7,138 nucleotides of DNA from Pseudomonadota bacterium (GCA_023433965.1 JAEYTQ010000454.1:1-7138), one strand, 5' to 3'; positions 1-6,590 are shown, counted from the stretch's first letter. Translations and numbers: made by a program. The notes: generated by a model not told the origin, from the letters alone.

Positions 1-1
1 C

Positions 2-520
2 CTCTACAACGATCCGATGCCGACCATGGCGGCGCTGGAAAGCTATCTGGCCGCGACCTCGTCGGTGCTGTTCGATCTCGCGGCCCGGGTTTTGCGACCG
101 ACGTCGGAGGCGATCGAGCATCTGGCCCGCCATGCCGGCCTGGCGCAGGGTCTCGTGCAGATCATCGCCGATTTGCCGCGCGATGCTGCGCGCCGGCAAT
201 CGTTCGTCCCGCAGCAACTGCTGGAGAAGCACGGCTGCAGCATGGAGGATGTCTTTGCCGGCAAGCAGACACCGAGCCTGCGTGCCGTGCTGGAGCAGCT
301 TGCGGACGAGGCACGGCAGCATGTGACCACGGCCCTGTCGCTGCTGCCGGAGGTGCCGGCATCAGTGCGTCCTGCCTTTCTGCCCTTGAGCCAGACACGG
401 GCCGACCTCGAGCGCCTGTCGCATCCCGGACGCGATCCATTCGCGCTGCAGACGGGCTCGCGGCTGCGCACGCTGTGGATACTGTGGCGAGCTTCACGTT
501 CGCGGGAATTTACCAAATAG
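2..520 (+). CDS. Squalene/phytoene synthase family protein, NDUFAF6-like (C-terminal part, 5' end outside window)
   Basis: The frame is open from the window edge and ends in TAG at 518-520. The visible 172 residues are the C-terminal part of a protein that is about 270-300 residues long in this family. The ATG at 17 is probably internal, because coding sequence continues upstream of it (L-Y-N-D-P precedes it). The fold assignment rests on the helical stretch around nt 140-220. It aligns without gaps to the second aspartate-rich region of squalene/phytoene synthases, but reads LVQIIADLPRDAARRQSFVP. The first and last Asp remain; the usual Asn, Arg and Glu are replaced. Related alphaproteobacterial and mitochondrial proteins (NDUFAF6) act in respiratory complex I assembly rather than prenyl condensation, so a non-enzymatic assembly role is the best inference. 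It lies 45 bases upstream of the threonine ammonia-lyase on the same strand. HpnC/HpnD hopanoid enzymes are a less likely alternative. Confidence 0.75.
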   Translation, partial: LYNDPMPTMAALESYLAATSSVLFDLAARVLRPTSEAIEHLARHAGLAQGLVQIIADLPRDAARRQSFVPQQLLEKHGCSMEDVFAGKQTPSLRAVLEQLADEARQHVTTALSLLPEVPASVRPAFLPLSQTRADLERLSHPGRDPFALQTGSRLRTLWILWRASRSREFTK

Positions 521-528
521 CGGTTGGC

Positions 529-557
529 TTGTCGCCCGAGCCGGGCAAATGCTCTAT
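529..557 (+). promoter_or_regulatory. Possible promoter for the threonine ammonia-lyase gene
   Basis: TTGTCG at 529-534 resembles an alphaproteobacterial -35 element. After a 17-base spacer, CTCTAT at 552-557 is a weak -10. The predicted start of transcription would fall at about 563-566, on or next to the ATG at 566, giving a leaderless or nearly leaderless mRNA. That fits the absence of a Shine-Dalgarno sequence before this ATG. A short GC inverted repeat (534-538 with 542-546) lies in the spacer. The -10 is poor, so this is tentative. Confidence 0.3.
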
Positions 558-565
558 GCTGTTCC

Positions 566-1810
566 ATGGCCGATTTGACCGACACCACGTCCCCCGACCT
601 CAGCGGCTTTCCTGTCGTCCCCGGCGACATCGACGCGGCCGCCGAGACCATCCGTGGCGCGGTCGTCGACACGCCCTGTAGCTACAGCCGCACGCTGAGC
701 GGCATCTGTGGGTGCGACATCTGGCTCAAATTCGAGAACCTCCAGTTCACCTCCTCTTTCAAGGAGCGCGGCGCGCTCAACCGGCTTACCGCGCTGACGC
801 GGCAAGAGCGCGCGCGAGGCGTGATCGCGATGTCCGCGGGCAACCACGCGCAGGGCGTCGCCTACCACGCCAAGCGTCTCGGCATTCCCGCCACCATCGT
901 GATGCCGATCGGCACGCCGATGGTGAAGATCGAGAACACCAGGCATCACGGTGCCGAGGTGGTGGTCACGGGCGCGACGCTGGAAGAGGCGGCCGCCTTT
1001 GCGCGCAGCCATGGTGAAGCGCATGGCATGATCTTCGTCCACCCCTACGACGATCCGCTCGTCATCGCGGGGCAGGGCACGATCGGGCTGGAAATGCTCA
1101 AGGCGGTGCCGGAGCTCGACACGCTGGTCGTCCCAATCGGCGGCGGCGGGCTGATCAGCGGAATTGCCATTGCCGCGAAGTCGATCAAGCCCTCGCTGCG
1201 GATATTGGGCGTCGAGGCCTGGCTCTATCCCTCGATGTACAATGCCATCCACGATGGCAATCTGCCGGCGCGCGGCGATACACTGGCCGAGGGTATCGCG
1301 GTGAAGTCGCCGGGCAAGATCACGACGGAAATCGTCCGCCGCCTCGTCGACGACATCGCGCTCGTCAACGAAGCCGAGCTCGAGCGCGCGGTGGCGACCC
1401 TGATTTCGATCGAGAAGACGGTAGTCGAAGGCGCCGGCGCCGCCGGCCTCGCCGCGCTGATGTCCGACCCGTCCCGCTTTGCCGGCCAGAAGGTCGGCCT
1501 TGTGCTGAGCGGGGGCAATATCGATACGCGGCTCATCGCCTCCGTCCTCACGCGGGAACTGGCGCGCGAGGGGCGGCTGACCCAGCTCTCGCTCGATATC
1601 CCCGACCGGCCGGGCCAACTCGCCGCCGTAGCGGCGCTGCTGGCCGAGGCAGGGGCGAACATCATCGAGGTCTCGCATCAGCGGACGTTCTCCGACTTGC
1701 CTGCGAAGGCGACCCTTCTGCAACTCGTCATCGAGACCCGCGACAGCGCGCATCTCGACGAAGTCATGGCCAGGCTCAGCGCGTCCGGATTGAGCGCGCG
1801 CTGCACCTGA
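566..1810 (+). CDS. ilvA: Threonine ammonia-lyase (threonine dehydratase), medium form with C-terminal ACT domain
   Basis: This PLP enzyme deaminates L-threonine to 2-oxobutanoate and ammonia, feeding isoleucine synthesis or threonine catabolism in the cytoplasm. The product has 414 residues. The fold-type II core covers about residues 20-325, with the PLP lysine in SSFKERG (Lys66), the substrate loop SAGNHAQG (90-97), the phosphate-binding loop GGGGL (192-196) and SGGN (315-318). An ACT domain spans about 339-410 (LSLDIPDRPGQLAAVAALLA), which suggests allosteric control by an amino acid. One ACT repeat and this length match the medium form, not the roughly 510-residue two-ACT E. coli IlvA, so TdcB-type naming is equally possible. 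I chose ATG 566 because an in-frame TTG at 524 would add 14 residues unlike the family and would start 3 bases after the upstream stop. There is no clear Shine-Dalgarno sequence. Confidence 0.93.
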   Translation: MADLTDTTSPDLSGFPVVPGDIDAAAETIRGAVVDTPCSYSRTLSGICGCDIWLKFENLQFTSSFKERGALNRLTALTRQERARGVIAMSAGNHAQGVAYHAKRLGIPATIVMPIGTPMVKIENTRHHGAEVVVTGATLEEAAAFARSHGEAHGMIFVHPYDDPLVIAGQGTIGLEMLKAVPELDTLVVPIGGGGLISGIAIAAKSIKPSLRILGVEAWLYPSMYNAIHDGNLPARGDTLAEGIAVKSPGKITTEIVRRLVDDIALVNEAELERAVATLISIEKTVVEGAGAAGLAALMSDPSRFAGQKVGLVLSGGNIDTRLIASVLTRELAREGRLTQLSLDIPDRPGQLAAVAALLAEAGANIIEVSHQRTFSDLPAKATLLQLVIETRDSAHLDEVMARLSASGLSARCT

Positions 1811-1823
1811 GCGGTGACTGCCG

Positions 1824-2999
1824 CTATCGCGCCAAACGCGCGAGATGGCCGATCAGCCGATCGATCTCGGCTTCCGTGTTGTAATAGTGTGGCGAGGCCC
1901 GCACGAGCGGCGGAAGCGAGCGTAACTCCGCATCGATGCGAGTGCTTGCGGGATCCGAAGCGCCGATCGTGATGCCGGCCGCGGCTGCGCTCGCGACGAT
2001 GGCGTCCGCCTCATGCCCCGTCATCGTGAAGCTGACGATGGCACCCGGCGCGCGTCCGAGGTCGCGAATGGTGACCCTGCTCATGGAAGCAAGGCCGCTG
2101 CGAAGACGTTCCGCAAGCAGACGGCAGCGTTGCTCGATCGCGCCCATTCCGATCTCGAGCGCGTAGTCGACGGCGGCGCCGAGGCCCAGCCGGGCCGCAT
2201 AATTGTTCTCCCAAGTCTCGAAACGACGGGAATCGTCGCGGAGCCGGTATTCATCGCGTGAAACCCAGGGCGCCGCGAAATGGTCGATCATCGGCGGTTC
2301 GAGCTGTTGCAGCAGGCCGCGGCGGACGTAGAGGAAGCCGGTGCCGCGGGGACCGCGCAGGAATTTGCGCCCCGTCGCCGACAGCATGTCGCAGCCGATG
2401 GCCTCGACGTCGACGTCCATCTGACCGACTGCCTGGCAGGCGTCGAGCAGATAGGCAATGCCGTGTGCCCGCGCGATCCTGCCGATCGCGGCGGCCGGAT
2501 TGACCAGCCCGCCATTGGTCGGAACCCAGGTGATCGCGATCAGCTTCACCCGCGAATCGATCATCCGTTCGAGCGCGTCGATGTCGAGCTCGCCGCTGGC
2601 ATCGCTCGGCACCACGTCGATGATCGCGCCGGTGCGCTTGGCGACCTGGAGGAAGGCGACATAATTGGCGGCGTATTCGGCTTCGGCAGTCAGGATCCGG
2701 TCGCCCTTGCGGAACGGAAGCGAATAGAACGCCATCTGCCAGGCAACCGTCGCGTTCTCCACCAGCGCGATCTCGTAGGGCGCTGCATTCAGCAGACGTG
2801 CCACCGAGCCGTAGACCGCGTCGAGCCGCTCGGCTTCGCGATCGGCGGCCGCATAGCCCCCGATTTCGGTCTCCAGATCGATGTGTCCCTTGATCGCCGC
2901 GACGACCGGCGCTGGCATCAGAGCCGCACCCGCATTGTGAAGGTATGCGAGCCGGGAGGCGGCAAGCGTATCGGCACGTATCCGGTCGATGTCGATCAC
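1824..2999 (-). CDS. Class V aminotransferase-fold PLP enzyme (cysteine desulfurase / isopenicillin N epimerase-like)
   Basis: The 391-residue product is a fold-type I PLP enzyme of the aminotransferase class V superfamily. The N-terminal YLHNAGAALMP (19-29) is the usual substrate-side segment. LLDACQAVGQ (184-193) carries the cofactor-binding Asp186 and Gln189. Lys212 in ATGRKFLRGPRGTGFL is the Schiff-base lysine, and RASPHYYNTEAEIDRLI (368-384) is the typical C-terminal signature. Its only cysteines are 188, 203 and 292. None lies in the 330-370 stretch where SufS/IscS-type desulfurases place the persulfide cysteine, so a desulfurase role is unlikely. An epimerase, a C-S lyase (for example EgtE-like) or an aminotransferase role remains open. 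The start is GTG at 2999: it has GGAGG five bases upstream, and an in-frame TAA directly precedes it. It lies 78 bases after the CAP gene and converges on the threonine ammonia-lyase gene. Confidence 0.88.
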   Translation of the reverse strand: MIDIDRIRADTLAASRLAYLHNAGAALMPAPVVAAIKGHIDLETEIGGYAAADREAERLDAVYGSVARLLNAAPYEIALVENATVAWQMAFYSLPFRKGDRILTAEAEYAANYVAFLQVAKRTGAIIDVVPSDASGELDIDALERMIDSRVKLIAITWVPTNGGLVNPAAAIGRIARAHGIAYLLDACQAVGQMDVDVEAIGCDMLSATGRKFLRGPRGTGFLYVRRGLLQQLEPPMIDHFAAPWVSRDEYRLRDDSRRFETWENNYAARLGLGAAVDYALEIGMGAIEQRCRLLAERLRSGLASMSRVTIRDLGRAPGAIVSFTMTGHEADAIVASAAAAGITIGASDPASTRIDAELRSLPPLVRASPHYYNTEAEIDRLIGHLARLAR

Positions 3000-3004
3000 T
3001 TACG

Positions 3005-3009
3005 CCTCC
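3005..3009 (-). promoter_or_regulatory. Ribosome binding site fixing a GTG start
   Basis: On the minus strand GGAGG is followed by CGTAA and then GTG. This ideal spacing fixes the non-ATG start of the class V aminotransferase-fold gene. Confidence 0.75.
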
Positions 3010-3077
3010 GCTTCGCGCGATCTCTGTGCATGAATTAGACGCGCCAGGGACTGCGAGCAAGACGGCGCAGTCTCGGC

Positions 3078-3632
3078 TCAGATGCAGAGGCTGAGCAGCT
3101 TGATGGTGCAGGTGCTGGATTTGGGCTTGGCTGCGGGCGCTACCTCGCGCTTCACGGCAACGACGGGCTCCTTGTCCTTCTTCCGGCCTTTGCCCTTCGG
3201 CTCGTAATCGCCCGCGATTACCATGGCCCAGTAGGTGCGCTTGCCGCTGGCGGTCCTCGCGCTCGCGATGCCGACGCGGGAGGCGTTGCGCAGCAACAGG
3301 TTCTTGCGGTGCCCGGAGGAATCGATCCACTGGCCCAGCGTCTTCTCGAAATTGTCGTAGCCGTAGGCGATGTTCTCGGCGGCGCGGCCCGCGCCGGCCG
3401 GTGCGACACGGCGATTGAACGGCCCGAGGGCGTCGTGGCTGAGGTTATCCTTGGCTGCCATCGCGCGGGCTTGGTCCATGGCGATGCGGTCGAGCGTGGC
3501 GTCGCGGACGACACGAGCCTCGCCGTGCTTGAGGCGGAAGCTCGAGATCAGCTCGGCCGGGGAATCGGCCAGCGCGGGAGCGCCTGCCAGCAGCAGAAGG
3601 CCAGTGATCACGACGCCAACCACACGATGCAT
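3078..3632 (-). CDS. Secreted CAP/SCP-domain protein
   Basis: The 184-residue product starts with a clear signal peptide: MHR, a hydrophobic stretch, and a likely cut after APALA (residue 22), so it is exported to the periplasm or beyond. The mature part is a small bacterial CAP (SCP/PR-1) domain. Signature residues are His66 (NLSHD), Glu87 (AENIAYG), His108 (SSGHRKNLLL) and the YWAMVIAG strand (134-141). Biochemical roles of bacterial CAP proteins are mostly unknown. After the domain comes a Lys/Pro/Ala-rich tail (about 146-171) ending in CTIKLLSLC. Its two cysteines (175 and 183) are the only ones in the protein and may form a disulfide. Two adjacent ATGs at 3635 and 3632 compete. I prefer 3632 because GGGGGA lies five bases before it, against two before 3635. 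An in-frame ATG at 3653 gives a poorer signal peptide. Confidence 0.88.
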   Translation of the reverse strand: MHRVVGVVITGLLLLAGAPALADSPAELISSFRLKHGEARVVRDATLDRIAMDQARAMAAKDNLSHDALGPFNRRVAPAGAGRAAENIAYGYDNFEKTLGQWIDSSGHRKNLLLRNASRVGIASARTASGKRTYWAMVIAGDYEPKGKGRKKDKEPVVAVKREVAPAAKPKSSTCTIKLLSLCI

Positions 3633-3712
3633 CATCGTCCCCCGCGCGCCCATTGTCCGTGCCGACCTGCCCGTTCCCAGCGCTTCTCTATCGCCAATGT
3701 GGACGCTTCAAG

Positions 3713-3728
3713 GCACAGACCGCTGTGC
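3713..3728 (-). terminator. Hairpin at the end of the kinase-like gene, possible weak terminator
   Basis: GCACAG and CTGTGC form a perfect 6-bp stem around the 4-base loop CGGT, starting in the kinase-like gene's stop codon. No T-run follows on the minus strand (CTTGAAGCG). It could stabilise the 3' end of the transcript or act as a poor terminator, so read-through into the CAP gene is possible. Confidence 0.25.
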
Positions 3729-4822
3729 TAGCTCGTCGGCAGGTCCGCCCCGAAATTGAAGCGGTCGCGGAGGTTCTTGCGCTGCTCCAGGATGTCCTTG
3801 AGGAAGGCACGGTCCTGCTCGTTCTTCATCATCGGCTCGATCAGATCGAGCTGGTTCATGGCGACCAGTTGCAGGACCTCGGTGCGCGGCTCGCCGCTGG
3901 TGTTGCGGGGCAGGGCATGCACGACCTGGATGTGTTCGGGCGGCTTCGGTCCCTTGGCCGCGGCAAGCTCGCTGCGGAGCTGGCCTTCGAGCGCAGCCTG
4001 ATCGGCTTCGACGAAGGCATAGAGCCCGACGCCGGAGCGGCGGTCGGCGAAGGCGACGATGGCGGTGTCGCGCACGGCAGGATTGCGGCGGATCAGTTCA
4101 GCCAGCACCGGCGCGTCGTTGACGAGGCGGCGACCGCCTCCCTCGCGGTCGGTGAAATTGAACAGGCCACGGGTGATTGCGCGATAGACCTTCTTGCCGG
4201 TGGCGAGCCACAGGCTCGCCGCGAACGACTTTTTCGCCAGGATCTTCCGCTCCCGCGGAGTCAACGCCTCCGGCGCGTAGGAACGCTTGTGCTTGAGCAG
4301 GTGCCGGAGATCTTCATAGGCGAGGATGCGATAAAGCCGGCCGCGGTGGTTGAAGCAGGCCGCGAGCTGGAAGTCGGTCACATAGGCGCGGCCGTCGCGG
4401 CCGACCAGCCAGTTCTGCTCCTTGGCGAGGTCGTTGTGGCAGATGCCGGCGCGGCGAAGCCGGCGCAGCAGGGCTTTGGCCGAGCGGAAATAGGCGAGAT
4501 CGCCATGAGGCTTCGCCAGATGCAGCGCGACGCCATCGACGAAGCCCCGCACCAGGGCCCGACGTCCGGCCCACAGCAGCTCAGGCCCCACGTCGAGGCC
4601 CTTGGCCAGCGCCAGCGCGTGCTTCTCGCGAGCGAACAGATGGCGCGCCAGCAGATACGACCACCACGGCACTTCGTCGAGCCGGCGCAGCACCGCGTCG
4701 ATCTCGCCGCTCCCGGTGCGGAAGCGGCCGCGCTCGACGGTCGAGAACACGTCGCGCTTGAGCAGCACGCCTTCGGTCCAGCGCGCCGACAGCTCTGCGG
4801 CGTCGTTTTTGGGCAGGCTCAT
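3728..4822 (-). CDS. Kinase-like domain fused to an acyl-adenylate synthetase (ANL) C-terminal subdomain
   Basis: The 364-residue product has two parts. Residues about 15-215 resemble the Kdo/WaaP and RIO-like branch of the protein kinase fold. The catalytic loop is HNDLAKEQNWLV (His129, Asp131, Asn137), the metal-binding motif reads VTDFQLA (Asp150) instead of DFG, Glu66 in ALFAREK-like context (FAREKHAL) may be the helix C glutamate, and AVLRRL (43-48) sits where a VAIK lysine is expected but has arginine. Residues about 222-330 resemble the mobile C-terminal subdomain of ANL enzymes: RNPAVRDTAIVAFADRRSG, then VVHALPRNTSGEPRTEVLQL. The catalytic SGK lysine is Glu311 here, and there is no adenylation core domain. 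No signal peptide or membrane segment is visible, so it is probably cytoplasmic. It starts 7 bases after the trmFO stop with little Shine-Dalgarno sequence, which suggests translational coupling. Substrate and function are unknown; it would usually be labelled serine/threonine protein kinase. Confidence 0.8.
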   Translation of the reverse strand: MSLPKNDAAELSARWTEGVLLKRDVFSTVERGRFRTGSGEIDAVLRRLDEVPWWSYLLARHLFAREKHALALAKGLDVGPELLWAGRRALVRGFVDGVALHLAKPHGDLAYFRSAKALLRRLRRAGICHNDLAKEQNWLVGRDGRAYVTDFQLAACFNHRGRLYRILAYEDLRHLLKHKRSYAPEALTPRERKILAKKSFAASLWLATGKKVYRAITRGLFNFTDREGGGRRLVNDAPVLAELIRRNPAVRDTAIVAFADRRSGVGLYAFVEADQAALEGQLRSELAAAKGPKPPEHIQVVHALPRNTSGEPRTEVLQLVAMNQLDLIEPMMKNEQDRAFLKDILEQRKNLRDRFNFGADLPTS

Positions 4823-4829
4823 CGAGGGC

Positions 4830-6257
4830 TCACGCGGCGACGGCAGGGCGTAGGTGATCGGCGATCCAGCGATCGAGATCGGCGAGCGCCCGTGCGCTCA
4901 ACGCCTGCTTCTTGGCCACCGTCTTCTCGTTGCCGCGCAGGCGGGTACCGTCGGGCTTCTTCGTCGGCAGCGTCGCAAGCGGCGGGAACAGGCCGAAATT
5001 GATGTTCATGGGCTGGAACGAGCGCGTGCCCGGCTCGATGGTCTCGATATGGCCGCCGGTGATGTGGCCGAGCAGCGATCCGAGTGCGGTCGTCCCCGGC
5101 GGGCCGACCAGCGTCTCGCAGCGCGCGTCCGCGGCGGCATAGAGACCGGCGATCAGCCCGACGCTTGCCGACTCCACATAGCCCTCGCAGCCCGTCATCT
5201 GGCCGGCAAACCGCAGCCGCTTCTGTGCGCGCAGGCGCAACTGGGCATCGAGCAGCTTCGGCGAGTTGAGGAAGGTATTGCGATGCAGGCCGCCGAGGCG
5301 GGCGAACTCGGCATTCTCCAGTCCGGGAATGGAGCGGAAGATGCGCTGCTGCTCGCCGTACTTCAGTTTCGTCTGGAAGCCGACGATGTTGTAGAGCGTG
5401 CCCAGCTTGTTGTCCTGGCGCAGTTGCACGACTGCGTAAGGCTTCGTGGTCGGATCGTTCGGATTGGTGAGGCCGACGGGCTTCATCGGACCGTGGCGCA
5501 GCGTCTCGGGGCCGCGTTCCGCCATCACCTCGATCGGCAGGCAGCCGTCGAAATAGGGCGTGTTGGCTTCCCACTCCTTGAATTCTGTTTTCTCGCCGGC
5601 GACCAGCGCGGCGACGAAGCCGTCATACTGCTCCTTGGTCATCGGACAGTTGATGTAGTCGGCGCCGTTGCCGCCTGGGCCGACCTTGTCGTAGCGCGAC
5701 TGGAACCAGGCCACCGACATGTCGATCGACTCGCGGTGCACGATCGGTGCGATCGCGTCGAAGAAGGCGAGCGCGTTCTCGTCCGTCAGCTCGCGGATGG
5801 CGTCGGCCAGCGGCGCGGAGGTGAGGGGGCCGGTGGCGACGATGACGTTGCTCCACTCGGCGGGCGGCAGGCCCGCGATCTCGCCGCGGTCGATCTCGAT
5901 CAGCGGATGCTCGTTGAGCGCCTTGGTGACGGCCGCCGAGAAGCCGTCACGGTCAACGGCCAACGCGCCGCCGGCGGGCACTTGGTTGGCATCGGCCGCG
6001 CGCATGATCAGCGAACCGAGCCGGCGCATCTCCGCGTGCAGGAGGCCGACGGCGTTGTTGGCGGCGTCGTCCGAACGGAACGAGTTGGAGCAGACGAGCT
6101 CGGCGAGTCCATCGGTGCGGTGAGCCTCGGTCATGCGGGTGGGCCGCATCTCGTGCAGCATCACCGGCACGCCGGCCTTGGCCACCTGCCAGGCGGCTTC
6201 CGAGCCGGCAAGGCCGGCGCCGATCACGTGGACGATGTTGGATTGGGATCCTGTCAT
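4830..6257 (-). CDS. trmFO: Methylenetetrahydrofolate--tRNA-(uracil-5-)-methyltransferase TrmFO
   Basis: This flavoprotein makes 5-methyluridine at position 54 in the tRNA T-loop. It uses methylene-tetrahydrofolate as carbon donor and reduced FAD, unlike the SAM-dependent TrmA of enterics. The 475-residue length is normal. The N-terminal FAD-binding motif is [13 protein letters not shown] (11-23). The conserved [11 protein letters not shown] segment carries Cys56 and [16 protein letters not shown] carries Cys239; these match the two cysteines described as important in Bacillus TrmFO (Cys53 and Cys226). Other family blocks are [12 protein letters not shown] (201-212), [11 protein letters not shown] (273-283), [13 protein letters not shown] (352-364) and [11 protein letters not shown] (417-427). 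ATG 6257 puts the GxGxxG motif at the expected distance from the N-terminus, but it has no Shine-Dalgarno sequence. It is the first large gene of a leftward group and is followed at 7 bases by the kinase-like gene. Confidence 0.97.
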   Translation of the reverse strand: MTGSQSNIVHVIGAGLAGSEAAWQVAKAGVPVMLHEMRPTRMTEAHRTDGLAELVCSNSFRSDDAANNAVGLLHAEMRRLGSLIMRAADANQVPAGGALAVDRDGFSAAVTKALNEHPLIEIDRGEIAGLPPAEWSNVIVATGPLTSAPLADAIRELTDENALAFFDAIAPIVHRESIDMSVAWFQSRYDKVGPGGNGADYINCPMTKEQYDGFVAALVAGEKTEFKEWEANTPYFDGCLPIEVMAERGPETLRHGPMKPVGLTNPNDPTTKPYAVVQLRQDNKLGTLYNIVGFQTKLKYGEQQRIFRSIPGLENAEFARLGGLHRNTFLNSPKLLDAQLRLRAQKRLRFAGQMTGCEGYVESASVGLIAGLYAAADARCETLVGPPGTTALGSLLGHITGGHIETIEPGTRSFQPMNINFGLFPPLATLPTKKPDGTRLRGNEKTVAKKQALSARALADLDRWIADHLRPAVAA

Positions 6258-6326
6258 GGGGCGGACAGGTAGCGCTTTTCGGCGACGAGTGGAATCGCCG
6301 AGATCGAGTTTTCAGCCCTCGGAAAC

Positions 6327-6351
6327 GACAACGCCCGCACGAAGCGGGCGC
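6327..6351 (-). terminator. GC-rich hairpin after the DUF1127 gene, likely Rho-independent terminator or attenuator
   Basis: CGCCCGC (6344-6350 on the minus strand) pairs perfectly with GCGGGCG (6332-6338) around the 5-base loop TTCGT. TTGTCGTTT follows on the minus strand, a modest U-rich tail. It begins 34 bases after the DUF1127 stop and ends 74 bases before the trmFO ATG. It could end the small transcript or let some read-through into trmFO. The other strand lacks a T-rich tail, so I assign it to the minus strand. Confidence 0.6.
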
Positions 6352-6384
6352 TATCGGTTCGTTCCGGTGGTGGGCTGAACGGTA

Positions 6385-6537
6385 TCAGCCCTGATACTGG
6401 CCGGCAGCGACGCGCGGGATGTCCGAGCGATCGAGGCCGATATCGGCCAATTCGCGATCGCTGAGCTGGGACAGCTCGGCAACATTGCGCTGATAGTCCC
6501 GGAAGGCCTGGATCATGCGGATGAGCGAGAGCAGCAT
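6385..6537 (-). CDS. DUF1127 (YjiS-like) micro-protein
   Basis: This 50-residue basic protein begins MLLSLIRMIQAFRDYQRN, an amphipathic helix. It continues with the DUF1127 core, in which LSQLSDRELADIGLDRSDIP is diagnostic (residues 22-41), and ends AAGQYQG. Its translation signal is strong: AGGAGA on the minus strand (6543-6548) lies five bases before ATG 6537. Small DUF1127 proteins are common in alphaproteobacteria. Published members are linked to RNA binding and turnover in Rhodobacter and to phosphate and carbon physiology in Agrobacterium; the role of this one is unknown. It lies upstream of trmFO in the same direction, separated by a hairpin, and is preceded by a long, regulator-rich intergenic region, so it is probably a separately controlled single-gene unit. 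Confidence 0.92.
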   Translation of the reverse strand: MLLSLIRMIQAFRDYQRNVAELSQLSDRELADIGLDRSDIPRVAAGQYQG

Positions 6538-6542
6538 TGTAG

Positions 6543-6548
6543 TCTCCT
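6543..6548 (-). promoter_or_regulatory. Ribosome binding site of the DUF1127 gene
   Basis: AGGAGA on the minus strand followed by CTACA and ATG. This is one of the two strongest Shine-Dalgarno sequences in the window, suggesting efficient translation of the small protein. Confidence 0.75.
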
Positions 6549-6590
6549 GTAGTTCGATTCAGCTCTTGCCCGAGCCTCATCGTTGAAGTG

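Noticed and set aside
1811..1824. Small hairpin (GCGGT/GCCGC) between the convergent stop codons as a shared terminator
   Set aside because: The stem is only four GC pairs plus a wobble, with no T-run on either strand; it is too weak to call.
1824..2999. Cysteine desulfurase (SufS/IscS) label for the class V enzyme
   Set aside because: No cysteine in the loop that carries the catalytic residue, and no suf or isc genes nearby.
2251..3330. A 359-codon minus-strand open frame overlapping the CAP and aminotransferase genes
   Set aside because: It is out of frame with both recognised genes and very Arg-rich. Both genes have clear family motifs in their own frames.
3653..5002. A 449-codon plus-strand open frame opposite the kinase-like gene
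   Set aside because: It overlaps several confident minus-strand genes, has low-complexity composition and shows no recognisable motif; it is an antisense shadow.
4854..6272. A 472-codon plus-strand open frame spanning almost all of trmFO in antisense
   Set aside because: Its protein is rich in Arg, Ala, Gly and His with no domain signature. It mirrors the codon bias of trmFO, a common artefact in GC-rich genomes.
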